Source of the DNA: Streptomyces triticisoli
Lineage (GTDB): Bacteria; Actinomycetota; Actinomycetes; Streptomycetales; Streptomycetaceae
NCBI RefSeq assembly: GCF_003270085.1
Contig: NZ_QFDQ01000045.1
Location: 1 to 45,425, forward strand
DNA: 45,425 nucleotides
Direction of reading: 5' to 3'
Positions 15,134-23,900 of this stretch are shown one piece after another (position 1 is the first letter of the stretch; each line of letters begins with the position of its first letter). The translations under genes and the position numbers were made by a program. Under the pieces are notes generated by a model. It worked only from the letters and a program-made list of their open reading frames with translations, had not been told where the DNA came from and made no database searches.

Positions 15134-15949
15134 TCAGAACGCCTCGTCCGCGAGGAGGTCCGTGTCCTCGCCCTCCTCCTCCAGTGCCTGCCGGACCACC
15201 CGCAGGGCCAGGCCCTCGGAGTAGCCCTTGCGGGCGAGCATCCCGGCGAGGCGGCGCAGCCGTTTGTCGCGGTCGAGGCCACGGGTGGAGCGCAGCCTGC
15301 GGGCGACGAGCTCGCGCGCGGTGGCCTCCTCCTGCTCGGCGTCGAGCCGGCCGACCGCCTCGTCGATCAGTGCCGCGTCGACACCCTTGGTCCGCAGCTC
15401 CCGGGCGAGCGCACGCCGCGCCAGTCCGCGTCCGTGGTGCCGGGACTCCACCCAGGCGTCCGCGAACGCGCTGTCGTCGATCAGCCCGACCTCCTCGAAC
15501 CGCGACAGCACCTCCTGCGCCGCGTCGTCCGGGATGTCCCGCTTGCGCAGGGCGTCCGCGAGCTGCTTGCGGGTGCGCGGGGTCCCGGTGAGCAGGCGCA
15601 GACAGATCGCGCGCGCCCGCTCCACCGGGTCCCCCGGAGGCTCCCCCTGCCCAGCCCTCGACACGGAGGGGGCGCCCCCGTCCTCGGCGGACGCCTCGCC
15701 GGAACCATGCCGACGACGCCCGCGTCCACCGTGCGACCCGCCGTCACGCGAGCCGCCCCGGCGTGCACCACCCACGCGTGAGCCACCCGCGCGGCGCAGG
15801 CCACCACCTGCCTCGTCATCCCCGTACGCGTGGTCTTCTGGCACGCCGTCCGGGTCCGCACCGGGCCCGGGGGCGTCCCCGGACCCCCTCCCCCGCGGGG
15901 CACCGGAGGCTGCGTACTCGTGGTCGGCCCAGTCGGTTCGTCGTGTCAC
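15134..15949 (-). CDS. recX: RecA regulatory protein RecX
   Basis: RecX binds RecA filaments and limits their activity. The 271-residue protein has a long N-terminal extension (about 105 residues, Gly/Arg/Asp-rich, probably disordered), followed by the helical RecX domain: LRLLTGTPRTRKQLADALRKR, the FEEVGLIDDSAFADAWVESR repeat and the C-terminal LARKGYSEGLALRVVRQAL. The extension lengthens it beyond the usual 150-200 residues. The start is GTG 15949, only 2 nt after the recA stop, so recX is co-transcribed and probably translationally coupled with recA, which keeps inhibitor and recombinase in proportion. Confidence 0.95.
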   Translation of the reverse strand: MTRRTDWADHEYAASGAPRGRGSGDAPGPGADPDGVPEDHAYGDDEAGGGLRRAGGSRVGGARRGGSRDGGSHGGRGRRRHGSGEASAEDGGAPSVSRAGQGEPPGDPVERARAICLRLLTGTPRTRKQLADALRKRDIPDDAAQEVLSRFEEVGLIDDSAFADAWVESRHHGRGLARRALARELRTKGVDAALIDEAVGRLDAEQEEATARELVARRLRSTRGLDRDKRLRRLAGMLARKGYSEGLALRVVRQALEEEGEDTDLLADEAF

Positions 15950-15951
15950 GG

Positions 15952-17079
15952 TCAGCTCTTGGCTGCGGCGGCCTTGGTCCTGGTGGTCTTGGCGGCCGTC
16001 GTGGCGGGCGCCGTCTTGGCGGCGGCGGCCGTGGCGGGGGTGACCGCGGCGTCCGCGCCCGGCTCGGCGTCCGGCTCCTCGGGCCGCACTCCGACGCCCA
16101 GCTTCTCCTTGATCTTCTTCTCGATCTCGTTGGCCAGGTCGGGGTTGTCCTTCAGGAAGTTGCGCGCGTTCTCCTTGCCCTGGCCGAGCTGGTCGCCCTC
16201 GTACGTGTACCAGGCGCCGGCCTTGCGGACGAAGCCGTGCTCCACACCCATGTCGATCAGGCCGCCCTCGCGGCTGATGCCCTGGCCGTAGAGGATGTCG
16301 AACTCGGCCTGCTTGAAGGGCGGGGCCACCTTGTTCTTGACGACCTTGACACGGGTGCGGTTGCCGACCGCCTCGGTGCCGTCCTTCAGCGTCTCGATGC
16401 GGCGGATGTCGATGCGCACGGAGGCGTAGAACTTCAGCGCCCGGCCACCGGTCGTGGTCTCCGGTGAACCGAACATCACGCCGATCTTCTCGCGCAGCTG
16501 GTTGATGAAGATCGCCGTGGTCTTCGACTGGTTGAGCGCACTGGTGATCTTGCGGAGGGCCTGGCTCATCAGGCGGGCCTGCAGACCCACGTGGCTGTCG
16601 CCCATCTCGCCCTCGATCTCCGCACGCGGGACGAGCGCGGCGACGGAGTCGATGACGATGAGGTCGAGCGCGCCGGAGCGGACCAGCATGTCCACGATCT
16701 CCAGTGCCTGCTCGCCGTTGTCCGGCTGGGAGAGGATCAGGTTGTCGATGTCGACGCCGAGCTTCTTGGCGTACTCGGGGTCGAGGGCGTGCTCCGCGTC
16801 CACGAAGGCCACCTGGCCGCCGGCCTTCTGCGCATTCGCCACGGCGTGCAGGGTCAGGGTCGTCTTGCCGGAGGACTCCGGTCCGTAGATCTCCACGACA
16901 CGGCCGCGCGGCAGGCCGCCGACGCCGAGGGCCACGTCCAGCGCGGTCGACCCGGTCGGGATGACCTCGATGGGCTCCTTCGACCGCTCGCCCATGCGCA
17001 TGACCGCGCCCTTGCCGAATTGTCGTTCAATCTGTGCGAGTGCGGCGTCGAGCGCCTTCTCGCGGTCGGTTCCTGCCAT
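15952..17079 (-). CDS. recA: Recombinase RecA
   Basis: RecA forms filaments on single-stranded DNA, drives homologous strand exchange and triggers LexA self-cleavage in the SOS response. The protein has 375 residues: an N-terminal helix ([26 protein letters not shown]), Walker A GPESSGKT (66-73), Walker [11 protein letters not shown], and the L2 loop region [22 protein letters not shown]. The C-terminal tail is rich in Ala, Lys and Thr, typical of Streptomyces. An upstream frame stays open to 17370, but [14 protein letters not shown] is the conserved start, with GGTGGA before ATG 17079. A LexA box and a hairpin lie in the leader region. recX follows 2 nt downstream. Confidence 0.98.
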   Translation of the reverse strand: MAGTDREKALDAALAQIERQFGKGAVMRMGERSKEPIEVIPTGSTALDVALGVGGLPRGRVVEIYGPESSGKTTLTLHAVANAQKAGGQVAFVDAEHALDPEYAKKLGVDIDNLILSQPDNGEQALEIVDMLVRSGALDLIVIDSVAALVPRAEIEGEMGDSHVGLQARLMSQALRKITSALNQSKTTAIFINQLREKIGVMFGSPETTTGGRALKFYASVRIDIRRIETLKDGTEAVGNRTRVKVVKNKVAPPFKQAEFDILYGQGISREGGLIDMGVEHGFVRKAGAWYTYEGDQLGQGKENARNFLKDNPDLANEIEKKIKEKLGVGVRPEEPDAEPGADAAVTPATAAAAKTAPATTAAKTTRTKAAAAKS

Positions 17080-17200
17080 GGGTTCCACCCGGTTTGCTTG
17101 AGTCGATCGCTTCACGTCAAAGACGCTAACGCCTGCCACTGACAACACGCCCCGACGCACGTCCGACCTGTGGACAACCAGGGGACGAGCTACCACAAAG

Positions 17201-17224
17201 CTGGGCGAAACGCCCTTCGCCCAG
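17201..17224 (-). promoter_or_regulatory. Hairpin in the recA leader region
   Basis: CTGGGCGAA and TTCGCCCAG (9 bp, perfect) flank a 6-nt loop between the LexA box and the recA start. On the minus strand it is followed by CTTTGTGG. It may be a leader structure, or the end of an upstream transcript. Confidence 0.5.
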
Positions 17225-17244
17225 TCTCGCCGGAACCCCCATGA

Positions 17245-17256
17245 GAATGGATGTTC
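17245..17256 (-). promoter_or_regulatory. LexA (SOS) box of recA
   Basis: GAACATCCATTC on the minus strand matches the Gram-positive SOS consensus GAAC-N4-GTTC with one change (ATTC). It is preceded by TC, in keeping with the extended Streptomyces motif. It lies about 166 nt upstream of the recA ATG. Confidence 0.75.
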
Positions 17257-17303
17257 GATTTTCATGTCAAGCGCACCGCGCACCACGCTCCGCCGAGTGG
17301 CGT

Positions 17304-18575
17304 CTACTGTCCCGGTCGCTCTCCGACGGGGTCCTCCCCTGCCTCCGCCGCCCGCTGCCGCGCTGCCCACGGCCGTCGTGCGCGCGTGAGCAGACCCTGT
17401 ACCGGGTCACCCCTGCGGTGGCCGTGGACGCGGGGGTCGTCCGTGACGGCGTACCGCTTCACGTAGGCCCCCAGGAAGGCCTGCAGGGTGGCGACGGCGG
17501 GGATGGCGATCAGCGCGCCGACCGCGCCGAGCAGCGCGGTGCCGGCGACGACCGACCCGAAGGCGACCGCGGGATGGATGTCGACGGTCTTCGCGGTCAG
17601 CTTGGGCTGCAGCATGTAGTTCTCGAACTGCTGGTAGATCACGACGAAGACCAGCACCCACAGCGCGTACCACGGATCGACCGTGAAGGCGATCAGCATC
17701 GGCAGGGCGCCCGCCAGATAGGTGCCGATGGTCGGGATGAACTGCGAGACCAGACCCACCCAGACGCCGAGCACGAGCGCGTACGGCACTTCCAGGGCCT
17801 GCAGCAGGACGTAGTGGGCGATCCCCGAGATGAGCGCCATCAGGCCGCGCGAGTACAGGTAGCCGCCGGTCTTGTCGACGGCGATCTCCCACGCGCGCAG
17901 TACCTCGGCCTGGCGGGCGGGCGGCAGTACGGAGCAGATGGTGCGGCGCAGCCGCGGCCCGTCGGCGGCGAAGTAGAACGAGAACAGGGTGATCGTCAGC
18001 ATCTGGAACAGCCCGCCCAGCACCTGGGCGGACACGTCGAGCACGCCCGCGGCGCTGTTCTGCGCGTACCTGCGCAGCCAGTCGGAGTGGAGCAGTTCCT
18101 CCTGCACGTCCACCCGTCTGAGCTCGGTGTGGAACGTGGTGTTGACCCAGTTGATGACGGAGTCGAGGTACTCGGGGAAGCCCTCGATCATCTTGATGAT
18201 CTGCCCGGCGAGCATCGAGCCGAGCAGCGTCACGAAGCCGGCCGTCGCGATCGTCAGGGCGAGGAAGACCAGGAAGGTCGCGAAGCCCCGCCGCATGCCG
18301 AGGGCGGCCATGCGGCTCACCGCCGGATCTATGGCCAGGGCCAGGAAGAACGCGATGAGGACGTTGAGCAGCAGGCCGGTCAGCTCGTGGAAGGCCCAGC
18401 TGCCGAGCTGGAAGACCGCGACGAGGCCGAGCGCGAGCACCATGGCGCGCGGCAGCCAGCGGGGCATGCGGGCGCTCGGCCCGGCGGCGCCCCGGACCGG
18501 AGACCGGGGAGGCGGCGGCGTACCGAACGGGGGTGCGTGCTGAGCCGTCTGCCCGGACTCGTCAGTGGGTGCCAC
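17304..18575 (-). CDS. AI-2E-family membrane transporter
   Basis: The protein of 423 residues belongs to the AI-2E/PerM family (PF01594). After a short Pro-rich N-terminus it has about seven to eight hydrophobic segments arranged in the family pattern: two at roughly residues 44-85, one near 105-125, a long amphipathic extracytoplasmic stretch (about 130-190), and the C-terminal set containing the hallmark [21 protein letters not shown]. The tail from about 380 is basic. Family members export autoinducer-like molecules or act as Na+(Li+)/H+ antiporters; the substrate here is unknown. GTG 18575 was chosen because GAGACT lies 6 nt upstream (leaderless type); ATG 18593 is an alternative. The gene lies upstream of recA on the same strand, 224 nt away. 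Confidence 0.88.
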   Translation of the reverse strand: MAPTDESGQTAQHAPPFGTPPPPRSPVRGAAGPSARMPRWLPRAMVLALGLVAVFQLGSWAFHELTGLLLNVLIAFFLALAIDPAVSRMAALGMRRGFATFLVFLALTIATAGFVTLLGSMLAGQIIKMIEGFPEYLDSVINWVNTTFHTELRRVDVQEELLHSDWLRRYAQNSAAGVLDVSAQVLGGLFQMLTITLFSFYFAADGPRLRRTICSVLPPARQAEVLRAWEIAVDKTGGYLYSRGLMALISGIAHYVLLQALEVPYALVLGVWVGLVSQFIPTIGTYLAGALPMLIAFTVDPWYALWVLVFVVIYQQFENYMLQPKLTAKTVDIHPAVAFGSVVAGTALLGAVGALIAIPAVATLQAFLGAYVKRYAVTDDPRVHGHRRGDPVQGLLTRARRPWAARQRAAEAGEDPVGERPGQ

Positions 18576-18635
18576 GGTGCAAGTCTCGCCCATGCCGCCG
18601 ACGGTCCGGTACCGGCACGCGATCCTCGCGACCGG

Positions 18636-18830
18636 TCAGTGCCTCTCCCGCGGAACGTTCATGACGTGGCAGACCACACGCCACACGTCCTTGGCGTCCC
18701 AGCCCGCCGCCAGTGCCTCGTGCACCGTACGCCCGCCGAGCTCCGACATCACGTGGTCGTGCGCGAAGGTGTCGGCGTATCCCGCGCCGAAGTGCTCCGC
18801 CATCCGCTCCCAGAAGACCGTCAACCGCAT
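18636..18830 (-). CDS. DUF3046 family small protein
   Basis: The 64-residue protein MRLTVFWERMAEHFG... ends in VWRVVCHVMNVPRERH and matches the actinobacterial DUF3046 family, whose function is unknown. It is soluble, helical and rich in His, Trp and Val. DUF3046 genes commonly lie near recA/recX in actinobacteria, as here. There is no Shine-Dalgarno; GATACT lies 6 nt before the ATG, so the mRNA is probably leaderless. A perfect 13-bp palindrome sits immediately upstream of that box. Confidence 0.88.
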   Translation of the reverse strand: MRLTVFWERMAEHFGAGYADTFAHDHVMSELGGRTVHEALAAGWDAKDVWRVVCHVMNVPRERH

Positions 18831-18841
18831 GCCCCCAGTAT

Positions 18842-18869
18842 CCCGCCTCGGGGGCACCCCCGAGGCGGG
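18842..18869. repeat. Perfect inverted repeat upstream of the DUF3046 gene
   Basis: Two 13-bp arms (CCCGCCTCGGGGG and its complement) are separated by 2 nt. It lies between the azlD stop and the DUF3046 start and overlaps the position expected for the latter's -35. It could be the azlCD terminator or an operator. Confidence 0.7.
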
Positions 18870-18922
18870 GCGGCCTGCCGCACCGCAGCGCACGCGCGTG
18901 CCGCCTCGTGCGCTGCCCGCCG

Positions 18923-19231
18923 TCACCCGGTCAGGGCCCGCACCCCGGCCGTCACCACCACGGCCGTTCCGACGACGACCAGGAAGGGCGCCCGCAGCAG
19001 CAGCGCCACGGCGGCGGCCGCGAGCCCGGCGGCCCGCGCGTCCACCACGAGCGCGTGCCCGTCGGCGAACGTCTGCTGGGCGGTGAGCGCGGCCAGCAGC
19101 GCGACGGGCAGCAGTGCGGCGAGCCGCCTCACCAGCGGTCGTTCCAGGGCACCCGCCGGAACGAGCAGTCCGGCCAGCTTGACGGCGTAGCAGCCGACAG
19201 CGGTCACGGCCACCGCGATCCAGATGCTCAA
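18923..19231 (-). CDS. azlD: Branched-chain amino acid exporter subunit AzlD
   Basis: The 102-residue protein has four hydrophobic helices with short loops, the size and pattern of AzlD/BrnE, the small partner of AzlC. Together they form an exporter for branched-chain (and related) amino acids in the cytoplasmic membrane. ATG 19231 overlaps the azlC stop by 4 bp (ATGA), so translation is coupled. The final gene of an araC-azlC-azlD unit; the palindrome at 18842-18869 could end it. Confidence 0.9.
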   Translation of the reverse strand: MSIWIAVAVTAVGCYAVKLAGLLVPAGALERPLVRRLAALLPVALLAALTAQQTFADGHALVVDARAAGLAAAAVALLLRAPFLVVVGTAVVVTAGVRALTG

Positions 19232-19974
19232 CGGTCTCCCTCTCGTACGTCGTCACGGGCGCCGTCCCCGCGGCGGCCCTTCAGGTACAGCACGGCCGGC
19301 GCGGCGAGCCCGGCTGCCAGGACCGGCACCCCGGCCGGCAGCACGGGCAGCAGCCCGAGCCCCAGAAGCACCGCCAGAGCGGCCACCGCCCGCTCGGTGG
19401 CGGTCTTCAGCATGGGCGCCAGCAGCGCCAGGAACACGGCGGGCCCGGCCGCGTCCAGGCCCCATGCCCTGGTGTCGCCGAGGGCCTCGGCACCCAGCGC
19501 GCCGAGCAGCGTGGTGAGGTTCCACAGCGTGTACAGGGTGAGCCCGGTGACGGTGAAGCCGATCCGCGCGGCGCGCCGCGTGGGCTGGGCCAGCGTGACC
19601 GCGGTGGTCTCGTCGATGACCCACTGGGCGGCCAGCGGCCGTACCGCGCGCGGGAGGGCCAGCAGCTGCGACAGGCGCAGCCCGTAGAAGGCGTTGCGCA
19701 CGCCCAGGAAGAAGGCGCCCGCGGCCGCCGTGAACGGGTTGCCTCCGGCCGCCAGCGCCCCCACCAGGGCGAACTGGGAGGCACCGGTGAACACCAGCAG
19801 GCTGAGCACACAGGTCTGCAGGACTGTGAGCCCGCTGCCCGCCGAGGTCACCCCGAAGGCGAACCCGGAGAGTCCGACGGCGACCCCGACCCCGAGGGCG
19901 TCCCGTACGACGGCGGCGTCGGGCTTTCCTCCGCCGTCGGTGCGTATGTCTGCGAGAGCTGTCTGTTCTGCCAC
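19228..19974 (-). CDS. azlC: Branched-chain amino acid exporter subunit AzlC
   Basis: The 248-residue protein matches AzlC/BrnF: an N-terminal cytoplasmic tail, then about seven membrane helices with the conserved GLSGFAFGVTSAGSGL, FTGASQFALVGALAAGGNP, LGVRNAFYGLRLSQ and WVIDETTAV motifs. With AzlD it exports branched-chain amino acids. The start is GTG 19974, which lies inside the 3' end of the upstream araC-type gene (127-bp overlap in another frame). That AraC protein, encoded directly upstream on the same strand, is the probable regulator. Confidence 0.92.
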   Translation of the reverse strand: MAEQTALADIRTDGGGKPDAAVVRDALGVGVAVGLSGFAFGVTSAGSGLTVLQTCVLSLLVFTGASQFALVGALAAGGNPFTAAAGAFFLGVRNAFYGLRLSQLLALPRAVRPLAAQWVIDETTAVTLAQPTRRAARIGFTVTGLTLYTLWNLTTLLGALGAEALGDTRAWGLDAAGPAVFLALLAPMLKTATERAVAALAVLLGLGLLPVLPAGVPVLAAGLAAPAVLYLKGRRGDGARDDVREGDR

Positions 19975-20840
19975 GCGGTCGAGGGTAGGAAAAGCCGTGA
20001 CCTCGCGTCTTGTACGTTCTTGCGCTCGCGCTGGTAGGCCCCCGGGGGCACGCCCACGATCCGGGAGAAGTGCCGGCTCAGGTGCGACTGGTCGGTGAAG
20101 CCCACGGCGGCGGCGGCCTGAGCGGGCGCGGTTCCCGTCTCCAGCAGCCGCCTGGCCCGACGCACCCGGGCGTCGGTCAGCCAGGTGTGCGGAGGCATCC
20201 CGTAGACGTCCCGGAAGGCCCGCAGCAACGCGAACGGGCTGCTGCCAAGGTCGGCCGCCAGCCTCTCCAGGCTCGGCGGCTCGGCCATCCGCTCCTCCAG
20301 GACGGCACGCGCGCGTGCCGCGGTCCGCGCCCCCGCCGTGCGCACCTCCCGCTGCGGCAGCGCGCCGCCGTTGAGCCGCAGCAGCCGGGTCACGGCGACC
20401 CGCAGCAGGGTGTCGGCGGCCAGCGCGTTCCCCTCGTCCGCGGCCCGCAGCACCCGGTGCACCAGCCCGACTGCGTACGGATCGTCGAGCACGGGACTGA
20501 CGAATCCCGGCGTCCCGCGGATGCCCGTGGTCTCCGCCGCGATCTCGGCGACCAGCTCGGGCGCCGGATACACCGCGCCGTACCGCCAGCCCTCCGGCAC
20601 CCCCGCCCGCCCGGTGTGCGGCGTGTCGGGGTTGACCAGCGCGAGCGCCCCGGCCCCCGCGTACTGGTCGGACCCGCCGTGGTGGAACACCTCGACGCCC
20701 TCGACGATGGCGGCGATCACGAAGTGCTCGTGCGTGTGCCGCACGAACTCCTTGCGGACGTAGCGGGCCCGCAGCAGATCGACACCGGGCAGCTCCTCGT
20801 ACTGCCAGTGCCGCGCCCGCTCCTCAGCTGTTCCCGCCAT
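19848..20840 (-). CDS. AraC-family transcriptional regulator
   Basis: The 330-residue protein has an N-terminal cupin-like ligand domain (HTHEHFVIAAIVEGVEVFHHGG, VNPDTPHTGR) and a C-terminal pair of helix-turn-helix units: SLERLAADLGSSPFALLRAFRDVYGMPP and AAAVGFTDQSHLSRHFSRIVGVPPGAYQ. About 50 residues follow the second helix-turn-helix, Ser/Pro-rich and encoded in the region that overlaps azlC. ATG 20840 has GAGAAT 7 nt upstream and no Shine-Dalgarno, so it is probably leaderless; the frame is open further upstream, but homology starts here. It probably senses an amino acid or related metabolite and controls azlCD. It is divergent from lhr. Confidence 0.9.
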   Translation of the reverse strand: MAGTAEERARHWQYEELPGVDLLRARYVRKEFVRHTHEHFVIAAIVEGVEVFHHGGSDQYAGAGALALVNPDTPHTGRAGVPEGWRYGAVYPAPELVAEIAAETTGIRGTPGFVSPVLDDPYAVGLVHRVLRAADEGNALAADTLLRVAVTRLLRLNGGALPQREVRTAGARTAARARAVLEERMAEPPSLERLAADLGSSPFALLRAFRDVYGMPPHTWLTDARVRRARRLLETGTAPAQAAAAVGFTDQSHLSRHFSRIVGVPPGAYQRERKNVQDARSRLFLPSTAWQNRQLSQTYAPTAEESPTPPSYGTPSGSGSPSDSPGSPSG

Positions 20841-20847
20841 GCCCCCG

Positions 20848-20853
20848 ATTCTC
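20848..20853 (-). promoter_or_regulatory. -10 box of the araC-type gene (leaderless type)
   Basis: GAGAAT on the minus strand ends 7 nt before the ATG at 20840. No Shine-Dalgarno is visible between box and start. Confidence 0.35.
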
Positions 20854-20949
20854 CGCCGTCGGTGCGGCGGCCCGAACGCGGGGCCCCCGCGGGGCCGCGG
20901 TGTGCCCAGGTCAGAGGGCATTGTCAGTGGCCGGGTGCACGATGGACGC

Positions 20950-23900
20950 ATGGTCGGCGACGCACACCGGGCCCTCGACGGCTTCTCCCCCGCGACCCGC
21001 GGCTGGTTCACGGGGGCCTTCTCCGCGCCCACCGCCGCCCAGTCGGGTGCGTGGCGGGCCATCGACGAGGGCTCGGACGTGCTGGTGGTCGCCCCGACCG
21101 GTTCCGGCAAGACCCTGGCCGCCTTCCTCTCCGCCCTGGACCAGCTGGCCTCCACCCCGCCGCCGGCCGACCCGAGGAAGCGCTGCCGGGCGCTGTACGT
21201 CTCCCCGCTCAAGGCCCTGGCCGTCGATGTGGAGCGCAACCTGCGCAGCCCCCTCACCGGCATCCGCCAGGAATCCGTTCGGCTGGGTCTGCCCGAGCCG
21301 GAGGTGAAGGTCGGCATCCGCTCCGGCGACACCCCGGCCGCGGAGCGCCGCGCCCTGTCCACCCGCCCGCCGGACATCCTGATCACCACTCCCGAGTCAC
21401 TGTTCCTGATGCTGACGTCGGCCACGCGCGATGCGCTGACCGGCGTGGAAACGGTGATCCTGGACGAGGTGCACGCGGTCGCCGGCACCAAGCGCGGCGC
21501 GCATCTGGCGCTGTCCCTGGAGCGCCTGGACGAGCTGCTGCCCAGGCCGGCCCGCCGTATCGGGCTGTCCGCGACCGTCCGCCCGGTCGACGAGATCGCC
21601 CGCTACCTCTCGCCGCGCCGCAAGGTGGAGATCGTCCAGCCGGAGTCCGCCAAGGAGTTCGACCTGTCGGTGGTCGTCCCGGTCGAGGACCTGGGCGAAC
21701 TCGGCAGCTCACGGGCCGCCGACGGCAACGACGAGGCGGAGCGGCCGTCGATCTGGCCGCACGTCGAGGAGCGGATCACCGACCTGGTGCAGGCCCACCG
21801 CTCGACGATCGTGTTCGCCAACTCCCGCCGGCTCGCCGAGCGCCTGTGCAACCGGCTCAACGAGATCGCCTACGAGCGGGCGACCGGTCAGTCTCCGGAC
21901 GAGCACCACTCCCCGGCCGAGCTGATGGGCGGCTCGGGCGCCGCGCACGGCGCGCCGCCGGTCATCGCGCGCGCCCACCACGGCTCGGTCTCCAAGGAGC
22001 AGCGCGCCCTGGTCGAGGAGGACCTCAAGGCGGGCCGGCTCCCGGCGGTGGTCGCCACCTCCAGCCTGGAGCTGGGCATCGACATGGGCGCCGTGGACCT
22101 CGTCGTCCAGGTGGAGTCCCCGCCGTCCGTGGCCTCCGGGTTGCAGCGCGTCGGCCGCGCGGGGCACCAGGTCGGCGCGGTCTCCACCGGTGTGGTCTTC
22201 CCCAAGTACCGCGGCGACCTGGTCCAGGCCGCGGTGGTCACCGAGCGGATGCGCTCGGGCGCCATCGAGTCCCTGAGGGTGCCCGCCAACCCGCTGGACG
22301 TCCTCGCCCAGCAGCTGGTGGCGATGACCGCGATGGACACCTGGCAGGTCGACGAGCTGCTCGCCCTGGTCCGCCGGGCGGCGCCGTTCGCCTCGCTGCC
22401 GGAGTCGGCGTTCACAGCCGTCCTCGACATGCTCGCCGGGCGCTATCCGTCCGACGCGTTCGCGGAGCTGCGCCCGCGCGTGGTGTGGGACCGGGTGGCG
22501 GGCACGGTCACCGGCCGCCCCGGCGCGCAGCGCCTCGCCGTGACCTCCGGCGGCACGATCCCCGACCGCGGCCTGTTCGGGGTGTTCCTCGCCGGTTCCG
22601 ACCCCAAGAAGGGCGGTGGCCGGGTCGGCGAGCTGGACGAGGAGATGGTCTACGAGTCCCGGGTCGGCGACGTCTTCACGCTCGGCACCAGCTCCTGGCG
22701 CATCGAGGACATCACGCGTGACCGGGTCCTGGTCTCCCCCGCGCCGGGCGTGCCGGGCCGGCTGCCGTTCTGGAAGGGCGACCAGCTGGGCCGGCCGCTG
22801 GAGCTGGGCCGCGCGGTGGGCGCGTTCCTGCGCGAGGTCGGCTCCCTGTCCAGGGAGGACGCCCGGCCCAGGCTCCTGGCGGCCGGCCTCGACGCATGGG
22901 CCGCGGACAACGTCCTGTCCTACCTGGACGAGCAGCGCGAGGCCTGCGGCCACGTCCCCGACGACCGGACGATCGTCGTGGAGCGCTTCCGCGACGAACT
23001 GGGCGACTGGCGGGTCGTGGTGCACTCCCCCTTCGGCGCCCAGGTGCACGCCCCGTGGGCGCTGGCGCTCGGCGCCCGCCTGTCCGAGCGGTACGGCATG
23101 GACGCGCAGGTCATGCATGCCGACGACGGCATCGTGCTGCGCCTGCCCGACGCCGACCTGATGGGCCTGGACCTGCTGGACCAGGAGCCGGTGAAGGGCG
23201 GCCTGGAGCACGACGCCGAGCAGGCGCCCGTCGGCGCGGCGGACGTCACCTTCGACAAGGGCGAGGTCGACCGGATCGTCACCGACCAGGTCGGCGGTTC
23301 GGCCCTGTTCGCGTCCCGCTTCCGCGAGTGCGCCGCCCGCGCGCTGCTGCTGCCGCGCCGCAATCCGGGCAAGCGCACCCCGCTGTGGCAGCAGCGTCAG
23401 CGCGCCGCCCAACTGCTCCAGGTGGCGAGCGAGTTCGGCTCGTTCCCGATCGTCCTGGAGGCCGTGCGCGAATGCCTGCAGGACGTCTTCGACGTCCCGG
23501 GCCTGGTCGAGTTGATGGGCGATGTCGAGTCCCGCAGGGTGCGCCTGGTCGAGGTGACCACGCCCGAGCCGTCGCCCTTCGCGCGCTCGCTGCTCTTCGG
23601 GTACGTGGCCCAGTTCCTGTACGAGGGGGACTCGCCGCTCGCCGAGCGCCGTGCCGCCGCGCTGTCGCTGGACTCACGGCTGCTGGCCGAGCTGCTGGGC
23701 CAGGCGGAGCTGCGCGAACTGCTCGACGCCGAAGTACTGGTGGAGCTGGAGCGGGAGCTGCAGTGGCTGACCGAGGAGCGCCGCGTCAAGGACGTCGAGG
23801 GCGTCGCCGACGTCCTGCGGCTGCTCGGTCCGCTCAGCGACGCCGAGTTGGCCGAGCGGGGCGCCGAACCGGGCTGGGCGCGGGAGCTGGCCGGGGCCCG

